Source: Polynucleobacter sp. CS-Odin-A6 (GTDB taxonomy: Bacteria; Pseudomonadota; Gammaproteobacteria; Burkholderiales; Burkholderiaceae). From it: 64,000 nt of DNA. Positions 9,345-17,972 of the stretch are shown here, piece after piece (positions within the stretch are counted from its first letter, which is position 1; each line of letters opens with the position of its first letter). A model generated the notes under the pieces. It did no database searches, was not told where the DNA came from, and saw only the letters and a program-made list of their open reading frames with translations. The DNA is taken from positions 186,001 through 250,000 of the forward strand of contig NZ_JACVPD010000002.1 in NCBI RefSeq assembly GCF_018882095.1. The letters run 5' to 3'. Position numbers and translations under genes: made by a program.

Positions 9345-10633
9345 TAATTATTTCGGAAATAGTCATAAGTTTCTTTGATCAACCTATCGCTGTATATTCC
9401 ACTGGAAAATCCATCTGGCAACCTACACCAGAAGAATAATTTTTCGTAGTCGACATTTGATTTTCTCAAGTCATTCAGACTATCAAACCCTCTCAAGACA
9501 GCACCAATTTCTTGATACCAAATTTTATGTGATTTAATTTCTAATTCCTCACGCATGTATAGATTTAATTGAAAAATAACTAAAATTAGTAGAGCAGAAT
9601 ACTTAGAGAAATAGCTTAATTTGTAAATTAAAAGTTGATTGTTAGTTATTAATTTCAAAATAGCAATATATATAGGCACTAACAAAAAAATATAAACATC
9701 CGATTTATATGGCCTGGCAGAAACAAGAATAAGCGTAAAAAAACTTACAACTACTAAAATCAATAATAGAAAAAAAGTTTCAGAATTTTTTAAAGTATTA
9801 GATTTAATTATTAAATAAAATGTATATAAAAATAATAAATATATTTCAGGATGATAAATTAAGTCAACTAGATTATTTTTAATGGCATCTATTAAATTAA
9901 TATGGTCGAAATTTGTAATTTTTGGACTAAGGACAAATTTAAAGTGACTTAAAACTGGAAAATTTGTAAAAAATATAATTATAAGTAAAAAAAACAAGAC
10001 TACAACTATAGTCATTAATAAATTTTTTAAATTATCTGCATAGCTTTTACGACTGTTAAATATTGCTAGAAAAATAAAAATAAAATCTATTAAATACAGG
10101 GATTTAGCTGTTGCTGATAATGCCAAAAAAAATATTCCCTTTAAATTTTTAATAATGTTGCCGCCAACCTCTATCTGCGAAACAGCCACTATTGCTAAAG
10201 CATATGCATAACCATCAGCCGAACCCATAATGGTTAAAACTATAGGATTAATAATAATAAGGGCAAATAGAAATTTTTCAAAAATAAACTTATCAATCAA
10301 ATTTACCAGCTTATAAAAGCCAAATAGTAAAATTAAATAATTTAAAAAATATAAATAAATATTTGCTTGAAAGAAACCAGGGATTCCACCATTTGATTTG
10401 GAGAAAAGCCCATATATATAGAGGATAGGGATTGAAAGGTAATTAATTAAAATACCTGGCTGATCTATGTAACTAATATCAAATCCATCTAGAATTAATT
10501 TACTTTGGATTACAAAAATTGCCAGAGGATCTTGTCTATAGTAACAATCATGAATTCCATAAACTATTGCTAAAATTAGAATGCTGATTTCAAAATATTT
10601 TATATAAAATTTGTTATGAGATGATATTTTCAT
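9341..10633 (-). CDS. Polytopic membrane protein, GT-C glycosyltransferase-like
   Basis: A strongly hydrophobic protein of about 430 residues with 10-12 predicted membrane helices. The first loop after helix one (YYRQDPLAIFVIQSK and then DISYIDQPG) carries acidic residues, as in GT-C enzymes that use polyprenyl-phosphate sugars, but no family motif is convincing. I chose the ATG at 10633 because it lies just after the stop of the upstream wcaI-like gene; an in-frame ATG at 10672 would overlap that gene by 35 bp. The 3' end overlaps the convergent methyltransferase-glycosyltransferase gene by 4 bp. Very AT-rich. Confidence 0.65.
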   Translation of the reverse strand: MKISSHNKFYIKYFEISILILAIVYGIHDCYYRQDPLAIFVIQSKLILDGFDISYIDQPGILINYLSIPILYIYGLFSKSNGGIPGFFQANIYLYFLNYLILLFGFYKLVNLIDKFIFEKFLFALIIINPIVLTIMGSADGYAYALAIVAVSQIEVGGNIIKNLKGIFFLALSATAKSLYLIDFIFIFLAIFNSRKSYADNLKNLLMTIVVVLFFLLIIIFFTNFPVLSHFKFVLSPKITNFDHINLIDAIKNNLVDLIYHPEIYLLFLYTFYLIIKSNTLKNSETFFLLLILVVVSFFTLILVSARPYKSDVYIFLLVPIYIAILKLITNNQLLIYKLSYFSKYSALLILVIFQLNLYMREELEIKSHKIWYQEIGAVLRGFDSLNDLRKSNVDYEKLFFWCRLPDGFSSGIYSDRLIKETYDYFRNNY

Positions 10634-10637
10634 TAAA

Positions 10638-11906
10638 TTATTCTCGGCCTTTATCATTAAATTCTCTTTCAAAAGATTTTATAATAGTTTGTTTATTCAA
10701 ATATTCAACTGCATATTTTCTAGCAGCCGCACCAAAATTCTCACGCAAACAGTCAGACAAACTTAATTCCAATATTGCGTCAATAAATTTATCCAAATCT
10801 TCAGGGGGGGTACACAACCCCTTCCCCTGCACTAAATTTGCAAGATCTGATTCCTGCGCAGCCGTAGCAATAACCGGACGGCCACTTGCAAATATTCCTC
10901 CTAATTTTGACGGAAGGACTAAGCTATCGACCTGCGATTTTTGCGTTATTAAATGAATATCTGCAAGATTAAGTAACTCATTTAGCATGGAATATGATTG
11001 AAATGGAATAAATTTTAAATTTGAAAGATTAGATGCAATCTTCTTCAAGCTATCCAACTCCTCACCATCGCCGCACATAAAAAAAATAATATTACGAAAA
11101 TTGGCGCTCATATTTGCGATAGGTGATTTTTTATTTAAATTAATTAAATTTTCAATTCTAGATGCGGCTTCAATTATTATCTCAAGCCCCTGTTTTCTCC
11201 CAAAATTTCCTGAATAAAGCAAAACTATATCTTCGTTCTTTATATTAAATTTTTTTGCAAAAAAATTATCATCTTTATTTTTTTTAATTGGATAAATATG
11301 TCTAACATCAACCCAGTTTGGAAAATATTTCAGCTTACATTTTTTGTTAATTTTTTGCTCTAGTCTGTAAGACATTTTTTTTGAAATTGTTGAAATAAAC
11401 TCAAACTTATTAAGAAAAATTCTTTCAATAAAAAGGACTAAATTTTGCAGGCTTTTCGACTTAAATATTCCCAATGCAAATGAAGCCTCAATTTCAAAAT
11501 CCTGAATATGTAACCAAGATTTTGCGCGTGTGATTTTTGAATAAAGTAGGGCTACGGGGGCGCAGAAAAGCGTTGGCTCTACGGTCCAAATTAGATCTGC
11601 ACGCCAGCTAATTAATCTAAAAACAGGAAAACAACTTGTAAGTGCAAAACTAAGCAAGTGAAAAATTCTTTTCATTCCGCCGGGCTTATTTGGCACCCAT
11701 AAAGGACAGTAAATTATATTGTCTTTCACCATATAAAAATTTTTTTTATATGATTCCTCAATTTTCCAGTGAGGATAAAAGGGTTTAGCTGTTACCACTC
11801 TTACATCATGGCCATAACTTAGGAGTTCGTCAACCATTTCTGACGTATACTTTCCAGTACCCACTAGCTCTGGTTTGTAGTTCAGTGAATAGACCAAGAT
11901 GCGCAT
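10638..11906 (-). CDS. WcaI-like family 4 glycosyltransferase
   Basis: A 422-residue GT-B enzyme. The N terminus MRILVYSLNYKPELVGTGKY, followed by HDVRVVTAKPFYPHW and PLWVPNKPGGMKRIFHLLSF, is highly characteristic of WcaI from colanic-acid loci, which adds a fucose or similar residue to the lipid-linked repeat unit in the cytoplasm. The C-terminal donor half carries YSGNFGRKQGLEIIIEAA and FIPFQSYSMLNELLNLADIHL. The usual E-x7-E signature is modified (LPSKLGGIFASGRPVIA), as is normal for this subfamily. The stop codon is 1 base from the next gene's overlap region, consistent with an operon with the upstream FkbM gene, which it touches. Confidence 0.85.
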   Translation of the reverse strand: MRILVYSLNYKPELVGTGKYTSEMVDELLSYGHDVRVVTAKPFYPHWKIEESYKKNFYMVKDNIIYCPLWVPNKPGGMKRIFHLLSFALTSCFPVFRLISWRADLIWTVEPTLFCAPVALLYSKITRAKSWLHIQDFEIEASFALGIFKSKSLQNLVLFIERIFLNKFEFISTISKKMSYRLEQKINKKCKLKYFPNWVDVRHIYPIKKNKDDNFFAKKFNIKNEDIVLLYSGNFGRKQGLEIIIEAASRIENLINLNKKSPIANMSANFRNIIFFMCGDGEELDSLKKIASNLSNLKFIPFQSYSMLNELLNLADIHLITQKSQVDSLVLPSKLGGIFASGRPVIATAAQESDLANLVQGKGLCTPPEDLDKFIDAILELSLSDCLRENFGAAARKYAVEYLNKQTIIKSFEREFNDKGRE

Positions 11907-12670
11907 TATATAATTTCAGACTTAAACAAAAAATCTGCCTGCACTATTTTTTCTCCTATAATTTCCTGATTACAAATTTTCTCCAGCTTAAAGTTATGAA
12001 ACCCAAGGAATTCAATAATATCGTCTGCCCTCGGTTGATTCTTATAAAACTCCTCATAAGAACATTCAACATAAATCCAGTTAAATTTTTCCAATAAATT
12101 AATTGATCCCAATAAGACCTCTAGTTCTCCACCTTGAACATCAATTTTAATAAGCGATGGGTTCTCAACATCACTAGATTTGAGTACAGAGTCGAGCATT
12201 CTAGTTTCAACCATTTGTTCGCAAATCTTATATGTGTTTTTATAAATACTATTTTGAAAATCAGTTATATCAAGCAACGAAGATGAATCATTCCTTTTAG
12301 AGATATTTATCCTGCTCACACCATCACGCGATGTTAACGCATAACGAAAAAGTTTTATTTTTTTTGAATTATCTTTAAAAATTCTTGAGTAAGTTTTAAA
12401 TGGGCTATCCAATGGCTCAAACGCAAATATTTTTACATCAGGAAAAATATCTATCGCAAGAATACTAAATTGACCCATGTTGGCACCCACATCCACAATA
12501 GTCTTACAGTTAAGCCCCATAAGAGTGTTAAGATGCTCGATAGAAGGCGCAACACGAAACTTAATAAAAATCTTCAGATAATATAAATTACTAAAAATTG
12601 CAATTAATTTCTGAAGCTTAAGTTTATTTTTTGTAAAAAATATAATAATTTTTTTTAAGTCTATATTCAT
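11906..12670 (-). CDS. FkbM-family methyltransferase
   Basis: The protein has 254 residues from the ATG at 12670. It carries the SAM-binding motif TIVDVGANMGQF and the FkbM-typical FAFEPLDSPF and IKIDVQGGELEVL blocks, the last containing the conserved Asp and Glu. FkbM-type enzymes O-methylate sugars or polyketides. An in-frame ATG at 12718 would give 270 residues but would overlap the divergent gene starting at 12683, so I prefer the shorter form; neither start has a good ribosome site. It is followed by the wcaI-like gene with a one-base overlap. Probable role: methylation of a sugar in the repeat unit. Confidence 0.82.
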   Translation of the reverse strand: MNIDLKKIIIFFTKNKLKLQKLIAIFSNLYYLKIFIKFRVAPSIEHLNTLMGLNCKTIVDVGANMGQFSILAIDIFPDVKIFAFEPLDSPFKTYSRIFKDNSKKIKLFRYALTSRDGVSRINISKRNDSSSLLDITDFQNSIYKNTYKICEQMVETRMLDSVLKSSDVENPSLIKIDVQGGELEVLLGSINLLEKFNWIYVECSYEEFYKNQPRADDIIEFLGFHNFKLEKICNQEIIGEKIVQADFLFKSEII

Positions 12671-12682
12671 GATAGGGAAAAT

Positions 12683-13495
12683 ATGTTTAAGAAATTTGAA
12701 TCCATAGTAGATAGCCATGGTTTAAGAGGCAACCTAAGGAAATCCCCACTGTACTTCATATATAGATTAATAAAAGGCTTTCCTGCAGTATTCAATTATA
12801 AAATTTATCTTCTGTATTCTAGAGAAATATTTAAATCATCTTTATCAAATTCTAAAAATATAGATGTCTACACCCAGTGGATAAATTCATTTTTTTTAGC
12901 AGCAGAAGAGCCTCTAAATAATTTAAAGCAAAAAGATCCGTTGCCATGGATGTATATTAAAGCAATCCACTTTATAGAATTTTTTTTATTACAAAAAAAA
13001 GAGGCTGTATGTTTTGAATGGGGCTCAGGAACTTCTACAATTTGGCTGAGCAAGCATCTAAAAAAAGTATATTCAGTGGATTCTAATAAAGTTTGGTGTG
13101 ATGCTGTTAAAAATGAACTGTCAAATCGAAATATAAATAATGTTAATTTGACATTTGAGGCTCCAATCGTTGTTGAAGGGGGAAGCAATCTACATAAATC
13201 ATATTGGGATAGCCCTAATACTTCATACATCAACTATGTTAACTCAATATCAAAATATGATTTTAAATTTGACCTAATTATTATTGATGGAGAATCAAGG
13301 GTTGAATGTCTTAAACAAGCAATTAAGAAGATTAAGGCAGGAGGTATGATTGTACTTGATAACTCGAACAGAGATAGATATCAAGAATATCAGAAAATAA
13401 TAAGCGATAATAACTTTCAGCTGATTCTGGCTGAAGGCCCCACTACCTACCAGCAAGGCTATGATCAAACAGCAATAATATTAAATAATGAATAA
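12683..13495 (+). CDS. Class I SAM-dependent methyltransferase-like protein
   Basis: A 270-residue protein whose core starts near residue 108 with CFEWGSGTSTIWLSK, a motif I variant seen in SAM-dependent methyltransferases, followed by VYSVDSNKVW and later LIIIDGESRVECL and GGMIVLDNSNRD. The first 90 residues are specific to this protein. AGGG 6-8 bases upstream supports the ATG at 12683. It overlaps the next gene by 8 bp. A methyltransferase acting on a sugar is the best guess; substrate unknown. Confidence 0.72.
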   Translation: MFKKFESIVDSHGLRGNLRKSPLYFIYRLIKGFPAVFNYKIYLLYSREIFKSSLSNSKNIDVYTQWINSFFLAAEEPLNNLKQKDPLPWMYIKAIHFIEFFLLQKKEAVCFEWGSGTSTIWLSKHLKKVYSVDSNKVWCDAVKNELSNRNINNVNLTFEAPIVVEGGSNLHKSYWDSPNTSYINYVNSISKYDFKFDLIIIDGESRVECLKQAIKKIKAGGMIVLDNSNRDRYQEYQKIISDNNFQLILAEGPTTYQQGYDQTAIILNNE

Positions 13496-14342
13496 TAATG
13501 AACTAGAGTTTTTCTTGTTGAAAGCCAAGAATCTGAATTTAAAAGGCTCAGCTATTGTCACTCTTGGAGTACAAGGTCTTCATATTAAAGACTTCTATGA
13601 ACTAAGAAAGTTAATGCTCAAATATGGAGTACTCAATAATGATATAAGCATATCTGAATGTAAATATAACAATATAACCAAGTATGGTAAAACAATTAAT
13701 CAAGATACAATGTTTAAAATGCTAGGCTGCAATAGAATTGATTCTATTGACATCTCCAGCAAAGAGGAACCTACCTATACCATCGATATTGGATCAAAAA
13801 TTTTAGAATCTCTATATGATACCTGGGATGTATTGATTGATTTTGGAACATTAGAGCATATTTATAATATCCCTGCAGCTTTGAACAATATATCAAAAAT
13901 TGTTAAAAGTGGAGGTCAAATTATTCATTTAAATCCAATTTCTGGAAGTATTCTGCATGGATACTACCAAATATCCCCTAATCTTTACAAGGATTTTTAT
14001 AACGAAATAAACTATACAATATCTGAATGTAATATTCTCGTACATAAACAATTTGGATACTCATACTATTTTGATTACAATTTTGATTCCTTGCCTTTAG
14101 ATTTTAGAGGTAACATTTCATATATATACATCAATATAAAAAAGAATGCAGGGTCAATTTCAACTAAGATACCTAAAGGATCGGATGTTGATTACATCCC
14201 ATCTAAAGTTATTAATAACTATAATTATCGTGAATTTGTATGCATTAATTTTCCAAAAATTTCAAAGATAGTAATCCCACCTATCAGAAATATTTTAGAA
14301 ATTATCAGAATAATAAGGATTAAAAAAAATTGGATTAAATAA
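13488..14342 (+). CDS. Putative methyltransferase of a SAM-fold family
   Basis: A 284-residue protein overlapping its upstream neighbour by 8 bp. Only the second half of a class I methyltransferase is easily seen: VLIDFGTLEHIYNIPAALNN at about 115-134, then VKSGGQIIHLNP. A glycine-rich motif I is not obvious, although YTIDIGSKILES may be a divergent version. The family resembles cytoplasmic proteins of unknown function found in glycan loci. Extremely AT-rich codons. Function is a guess from fold-like motifs and position. Confidence 0.6.
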   Translation: MNNNELEFFLLKAKNLNLKGSAIVTLGVQGLHIKDFYELRKLMLKYGVLNNDISISECKYNNITKYGKTINQDTMFKMLGCNRIDSIDISSKEEPTYTIDIGSKILESLYDTWDVLIDFGTLEHIYNIPAALNNISKIVKSGGQIIHLNPISGSILHGYYQISPNLYKDFYNEINYTISECNILVHKQFGYSYYFDYNFDSLPLDFRGNISYIYINIKKNAGSISTKIPKGSDVDYIPSKVINNYNYREFVCINFPKISKIVIPPIRNILEIIRIIRIKKNWIK

Positions 14343-14344
14343 AT

Positions 14345-15406
14345 TTAATTCATGTATTTATTAATTATTATTTTCTTTTTTAATAATTTATATAACGAAT
14401 AATTTGATTCTTGTGTTGATAAAATTATAATATTCTTATCTTTATTATTAATATTGCTAATATTAGTTTTTATTAATTTCTTGAATAATAGAAAGTCAAT
14501 TTTAAAAATGAAATTCATTACTGCAGAATGAATTTTATCGGCTAAATATATTTCCAAGAAATAGATGTCCCATCTCTTTATACTTTTCAATTTTTTAATC
14601 TTAGCTATAAAATTAATTTTTAGAGCTGCCTGCAAAACTCTAGCTAAGATTTTGTATAAAAATATTGTAAATGAATCATAATTATCGACTGTGTAAAAAA
14701 ATCTATTTAATAATCGCATGATGTACAAGCCAAATGGCGATGGACTAGTATTATTCTTGGCAATAGAATTTAGACTAATATTTGATTTAGATATCTTTAA
14801 AAAATCTTCAATATCTGACTTAACCTTATCTGCATTTTGTTGTATTTCTTCGTATAAATATATATGAATATTATTAATTCCAAAATATTTTATATATTCG
14901 CTAACTAAATTAAAATACTTAACTTTATGAATTAAATGTCTACCTGGAGATAGTGGACTACTAATTAAATCATGAAACGATAAAACACCACCCCTTTTCA
15001 CATATTCTGCATACATTGAATTTAAAAAAGATACTGGCTCACGTATTCCAATAATAATTTTGACCTCTCCAACTGGAAAAACATCATATATTCTTTTCGC
15101 AACAAATAATGTTAAGCCGCCAAACCAATCAAACCCACCACTTAATCCCTCGTCACTTAACCCAATTAAATTGCTGTGTTTATCATTAGTTTGCAATATC
15201 TCTTTTAGTAAATTTTTATTTTTTTTTATATCAAATTCGCTATCTGATGATTCATATAGGTTGTGAAATAGCTCTATGATCTTTGGTCTTGGATAATTTG
15301 TGGCTTTACCAAGGTAAAAGATATCCTCATGATTGCTAAATAAATAATCTTGAAGAAATGTTGTTGCTGTCTTATGATAGCCTATATGTATGAAATATCT
15401 ACTCAT
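14345..15406 (-). CDS. PAPS-dependent sulfotransferase
   Basis: A 353-residue protein. The N terminus FIHIGYHKTATTFLQ contains the 5'-phosphosulfate-binding loop (HKTATTF, 11-17) and IREPVSFLNSMYAEY (121-135) is the 3'-phosphate-binding block of sulfotransferases. It should transfer sulfate from PAPS to a hydroxyl, here probably on a sugar of the polysaccharide made by neighbouring enzymes. PAPS would come from the cysD-cysNC operon about 9 kb to the left. It overlaps the flippase gene upstream by 4 bp, so both are probably on one transcript. The C-terminal 120 residues are Lys/Ile-rich and not recognisable. Confidence 0.83.
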   Translation of the reverse strand: MSRYFIHIGYHKTATTFLQDYLFSNHEDIFYLGKATNYPRPKIIELFHNLYESSDSEFDIKKNKNLLKEILQTNDKHSNLIGLSDEGLSGGFDWFGGLTLFVAKRIYDVFPVGEVKIIIGIREPVSFLNSMYAEYVKRGGVLSFHDLISSPLSPGRHLIHKVKYFNLVSEYIKYFGINNIHIYLYEEIQQNADKVKSDIEDFLKISKSNISLNSIAKNNTSPSPFGLYIMRLLNRFFYTVDNYDSFTIFLYKILARVLQAALKINFIAKIKKLKSIKRWDIYFLEIYLADKIHSAVMNFIFKIDFLLFKKLIKTNISNINNKDKNIIILSTQESNYSLYKLLKKKIIINKYMN

Positions 15407-16785
15407 CTAGTTTTATTCATTTTTAGAATTACAATTGTCAACACTATATAAATAGATATAAAAGTTAAAATTTCGACTAAATCTTGATAAAAATTATTAT
15501 AATAATGAAATTCAAAATTTATGATATATGTTATAAATATCGATATAATTAATATACATAGATATTTAAATGTAATTTTAAATATACTTATTCTATATTG
15601 CTCTAAATTAATATTAAAAATTTGCATTAGTAAATATACTATATTATAGGAAATTAATGATATCAAACATCCATTAATTCCATATATTTTTGTCAAAGGA
15701 AAAATAGATATAATAAATATAAAAAATGTAATAATTTTTATATTTAATAGTGAACCGATATTTTTAATAATTAAAAAATTCTTAAGGTAGTTGTTGACTA
15801 CACCCAGTAAACCAATTAATGATATTACACTTAAAATATTTGTTGCTGCAAGCCATTTACTTCCCAATAAAATAATTATTATTAATTTTGATTTAAAAAT
15901 TAATATTGTTGATAATAATATTGAAAAAGAGATAAGCATTTCATAAATTATAAGGAACCTATCTCTTTCGTTAATTGAAGTATTTTTTCTGCTCAATATA
16001 GGTATGGTTACTCCAGAAATAATTGTATCTATTGTTGAAAATATTAGATTTGCAATACTGCTAGACTGAGTATATAGGCCTAAGTCGGTTGAACTTGTTG
16101 TTTTTCCGATTGCGATTTTATCCATATAATCAGTAGCTCTAGTAATCATGTTCCCTATATAGTATTTACTACAGAATTCTTTTATTCGATATAATTCGTT
16201 TCTATATAATTTTGGTTTGAATAGTTTTCCAATATACAAAGTGGAAATAATTGGATCAATAATTATTTTTGATGTTGTCATTAATACAATACTCCAAATT
16301 CCATATCCTGCATATGCCAATGAAATTCCAATTGTAACTCCAACTATATTTGATGCTATTCCTATTATATTTGATATTTTAAAATCTAAATTTGCATTAA
16401 TTAGAACGTGAGAAATCACAAAGTATGATGATATAAATTGTGCCAATACTAATATCACTGCTATTTCAAAATATCTATATAAGTATATGTATACTAATAT
16501 TACTATTAATAGGCCAATGAGCGAAGCTGACAATAGATTTATAAATTGCACAGTAGAAAGCATCCTATTTCTATTATCTTTTTCGTAATTTGTTATTATA
16601 TAATCTTCAAGTCCAAATGATCTTAGCATCCAAGCGATTGATACAATTGAAAATATATAGGCATACTCACCAAATTCCTCTGGCATCAATAATCTTGCCA
16701 TGAATAAGTTTGAAATTGGCTTAATCACCAGAAGCATCAATCCCGCTAACCCATTCCATTTAATTCCGTCTATTATATTTTTCAT
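15403..16785 (-). CDS. Wzx-like oligosaccharide flippase
   Basis: A 460-residue membrane protein with 12-14 hydrophobic segments. The start NGLAGLMLLVIKPISNLFMARLLMPEEFGEYAYI matches the polysaccharide transporter (MOP superfamily) pattern, including the LxPxEFG loop. It would move undecaprenyl-linked repeat units to the periplasmic face for polymerisation. The gene shares a divergent start region of only 2 bp with the polymerase gene to the right, so any promoter must lie inside the neighbouring coding sequence. Among the most AT-rich genes in the window. Confidence 0.85.
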   Translation of the reverse strand: MKNIIDGIKWNGLAGLMLLVIKPISNLFMARLLMPEEFGEYAYIFSIVSIAWMLRSFGLEDYIITNYEKDNRNRMLSTVQFINLLSASLIGLLIVILVYIYLYRYFEIAVILVLAQFISSYFVISHVLINANLDFKISNIIGIASNIVGVTIGISLAYAGYGIWSIVLMTTSKIIIDPIISTLYIGKLFKPKLYRNELYRIKEFCSKYYIGNMITRATDYMDKIAIGKTTSSTDLGLYTQSSSIANLIFSTIDTIISGVTIPILSRKNTSINERDRFLIIYEMLISFSILLSTILIFKSKLIIIILLGSKWLAATNILSVISLIGLLGVVNNYLKNFLIIKNIGSLLNIKIITFFIFIISIFPLTKIYGINGCLISLISYNIVYLLMQIFNINLEQYRISIFKITFKYLCILIISIFITYIINFEFHYYNNFYQDLVEILTFISIYIVLTIVILKMNKTR

Positions 16786-16787
16786 TT

Positions 16788-17971
16788 ATGTCTAATTTTG
16801 TGAAAATCCTACTATTCTCATCATATTTATTTTTCTGGCTGAATTTATATAATCCTTCGAATTCTTATGACACTCTTCTACCACTATTTTATACTAATCC
16901 GAATATTTGGTATCTAGATTTAATCTTCATCTTATTATTAATAATTACATTTATTAAATTATTTATTAATGTGAATTTAGGTATTAATTTTTTTATTTTT
17001 CCCACATTATTTTCTATTTTATTAGTATTATATTCTTCAGTAATAATGAACAATGAAAATGTATTTTCCCAATCTAGATTTTTTGTGTATAGTATTTTTG
17101 CTTACACAATACAAAAGTCTTTAACCAACAAAAGCTCAATTAATTCTTTTTTTAGATTAATATTTTATATATGGTTATTAGATGTTTCTACTCAGATTAT
17201 TTTACGTTTTGTTTTTTTAGACTTATTTTTCACAAAAGAAATTTATGATAATTTATTTATTTTAAATATTTTTGGGGCTCTTAGCGCTGTTATTTTACTG
17301 AAGAATAATTTATTAAATATTTACGAAAAATTTATAGCTCGCCTCTATTTATTAATATCCGCAGCACTCTTATTCATCGTGGGCTATAGATCCGCTATTT
17401 TAGCTACCAGTATTTTTCTACTCTACCCCTTAAAAGACTTTAAAATTTCTAAGCCATCCTCTTATTTAACTATTTTTTTATTATTTTATTTTTTTTATTC
17501 CTTATCAATTTACAGGTATTTGATGATGTTTTCACTATTAGCCGCACCACTTTTGTTAGACTTACCAGCTGGATAAATTTACTAACGGCTATGCCAATGA
17601 AGAATTATCTTGCAGGCTATGGTTTAGGCTCAACAGTACTAGAGCTAAATGCATATATTGCCGCTCCAAATGCAGATTCGCTGATTTATATTGGCACCCC
17701 CCACAATACCTTCCTTGAGGTCTTTTTGCTAACTGGTTCCTTAGGAATTTCAATCCTTTTATTTGTAACCTACAAAACTTTAACCTCAAAAATCGAGGCA
17801 CTTCAGCCTGATGTTAGATGCAATCAAAGTAACATATCCTTTTTGCTTAGTTTGGGTTTTTTTGCTTTCATGATTCAATCCCTAACATTTTCATCTGGCG
17901 TTGTGATTTTTCCATACTTATACTGGGTCTATCTTGGCTTAATTTTTTCTATAAGAAAGAATTATCATTAA
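16788..17971 (+). pseudogene. Wzy/O-antigen-polymerase-like gene broken by a frameshift
   Basis: Two consecutive frames make one protein. The first (16788-17576, 262 residues) has about eight membrane helices and then ends early. The second is open well upstream of its first ATG at 17591, through TISRTTFVRLTSWINLLTAM, then LAGYGLGSTVL and GTPHNTFLEVFLLTGSLG (to 17971), which is the conserved periplasmic loop and late helices of the O-antigen ligase/polymerase family. The downstream frame is displaced as expected for loss of one base. An 8-T run at 17489-17496 is the most likely site. The gene is either inactive, slippage-regulated, or affected by a sequencing error. Joined length would be near 394 residues, normal for Wzy. 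It starts 2 bp from the divergent flippase. Confidence 0.75.
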
Positions 17972-17972
17972 T

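Noticed and set aside
17480-17570. Programmed ribosomal frameshifting in the polymerase gene
   Set aside because: There is a T tract but no clear slippery heptamer with a downstream stem or Shine-Dalgarno stimulator that I can see, so mutation, phase variation or sequence error is simpler.
16788-17576. First half of the polymerase as a complete 262-residue protein
   Set aside because: It ends before the conserved periplasmic loop, which is encoded in the next frame and open far upstream; treating them as two genes hides one broken gene.
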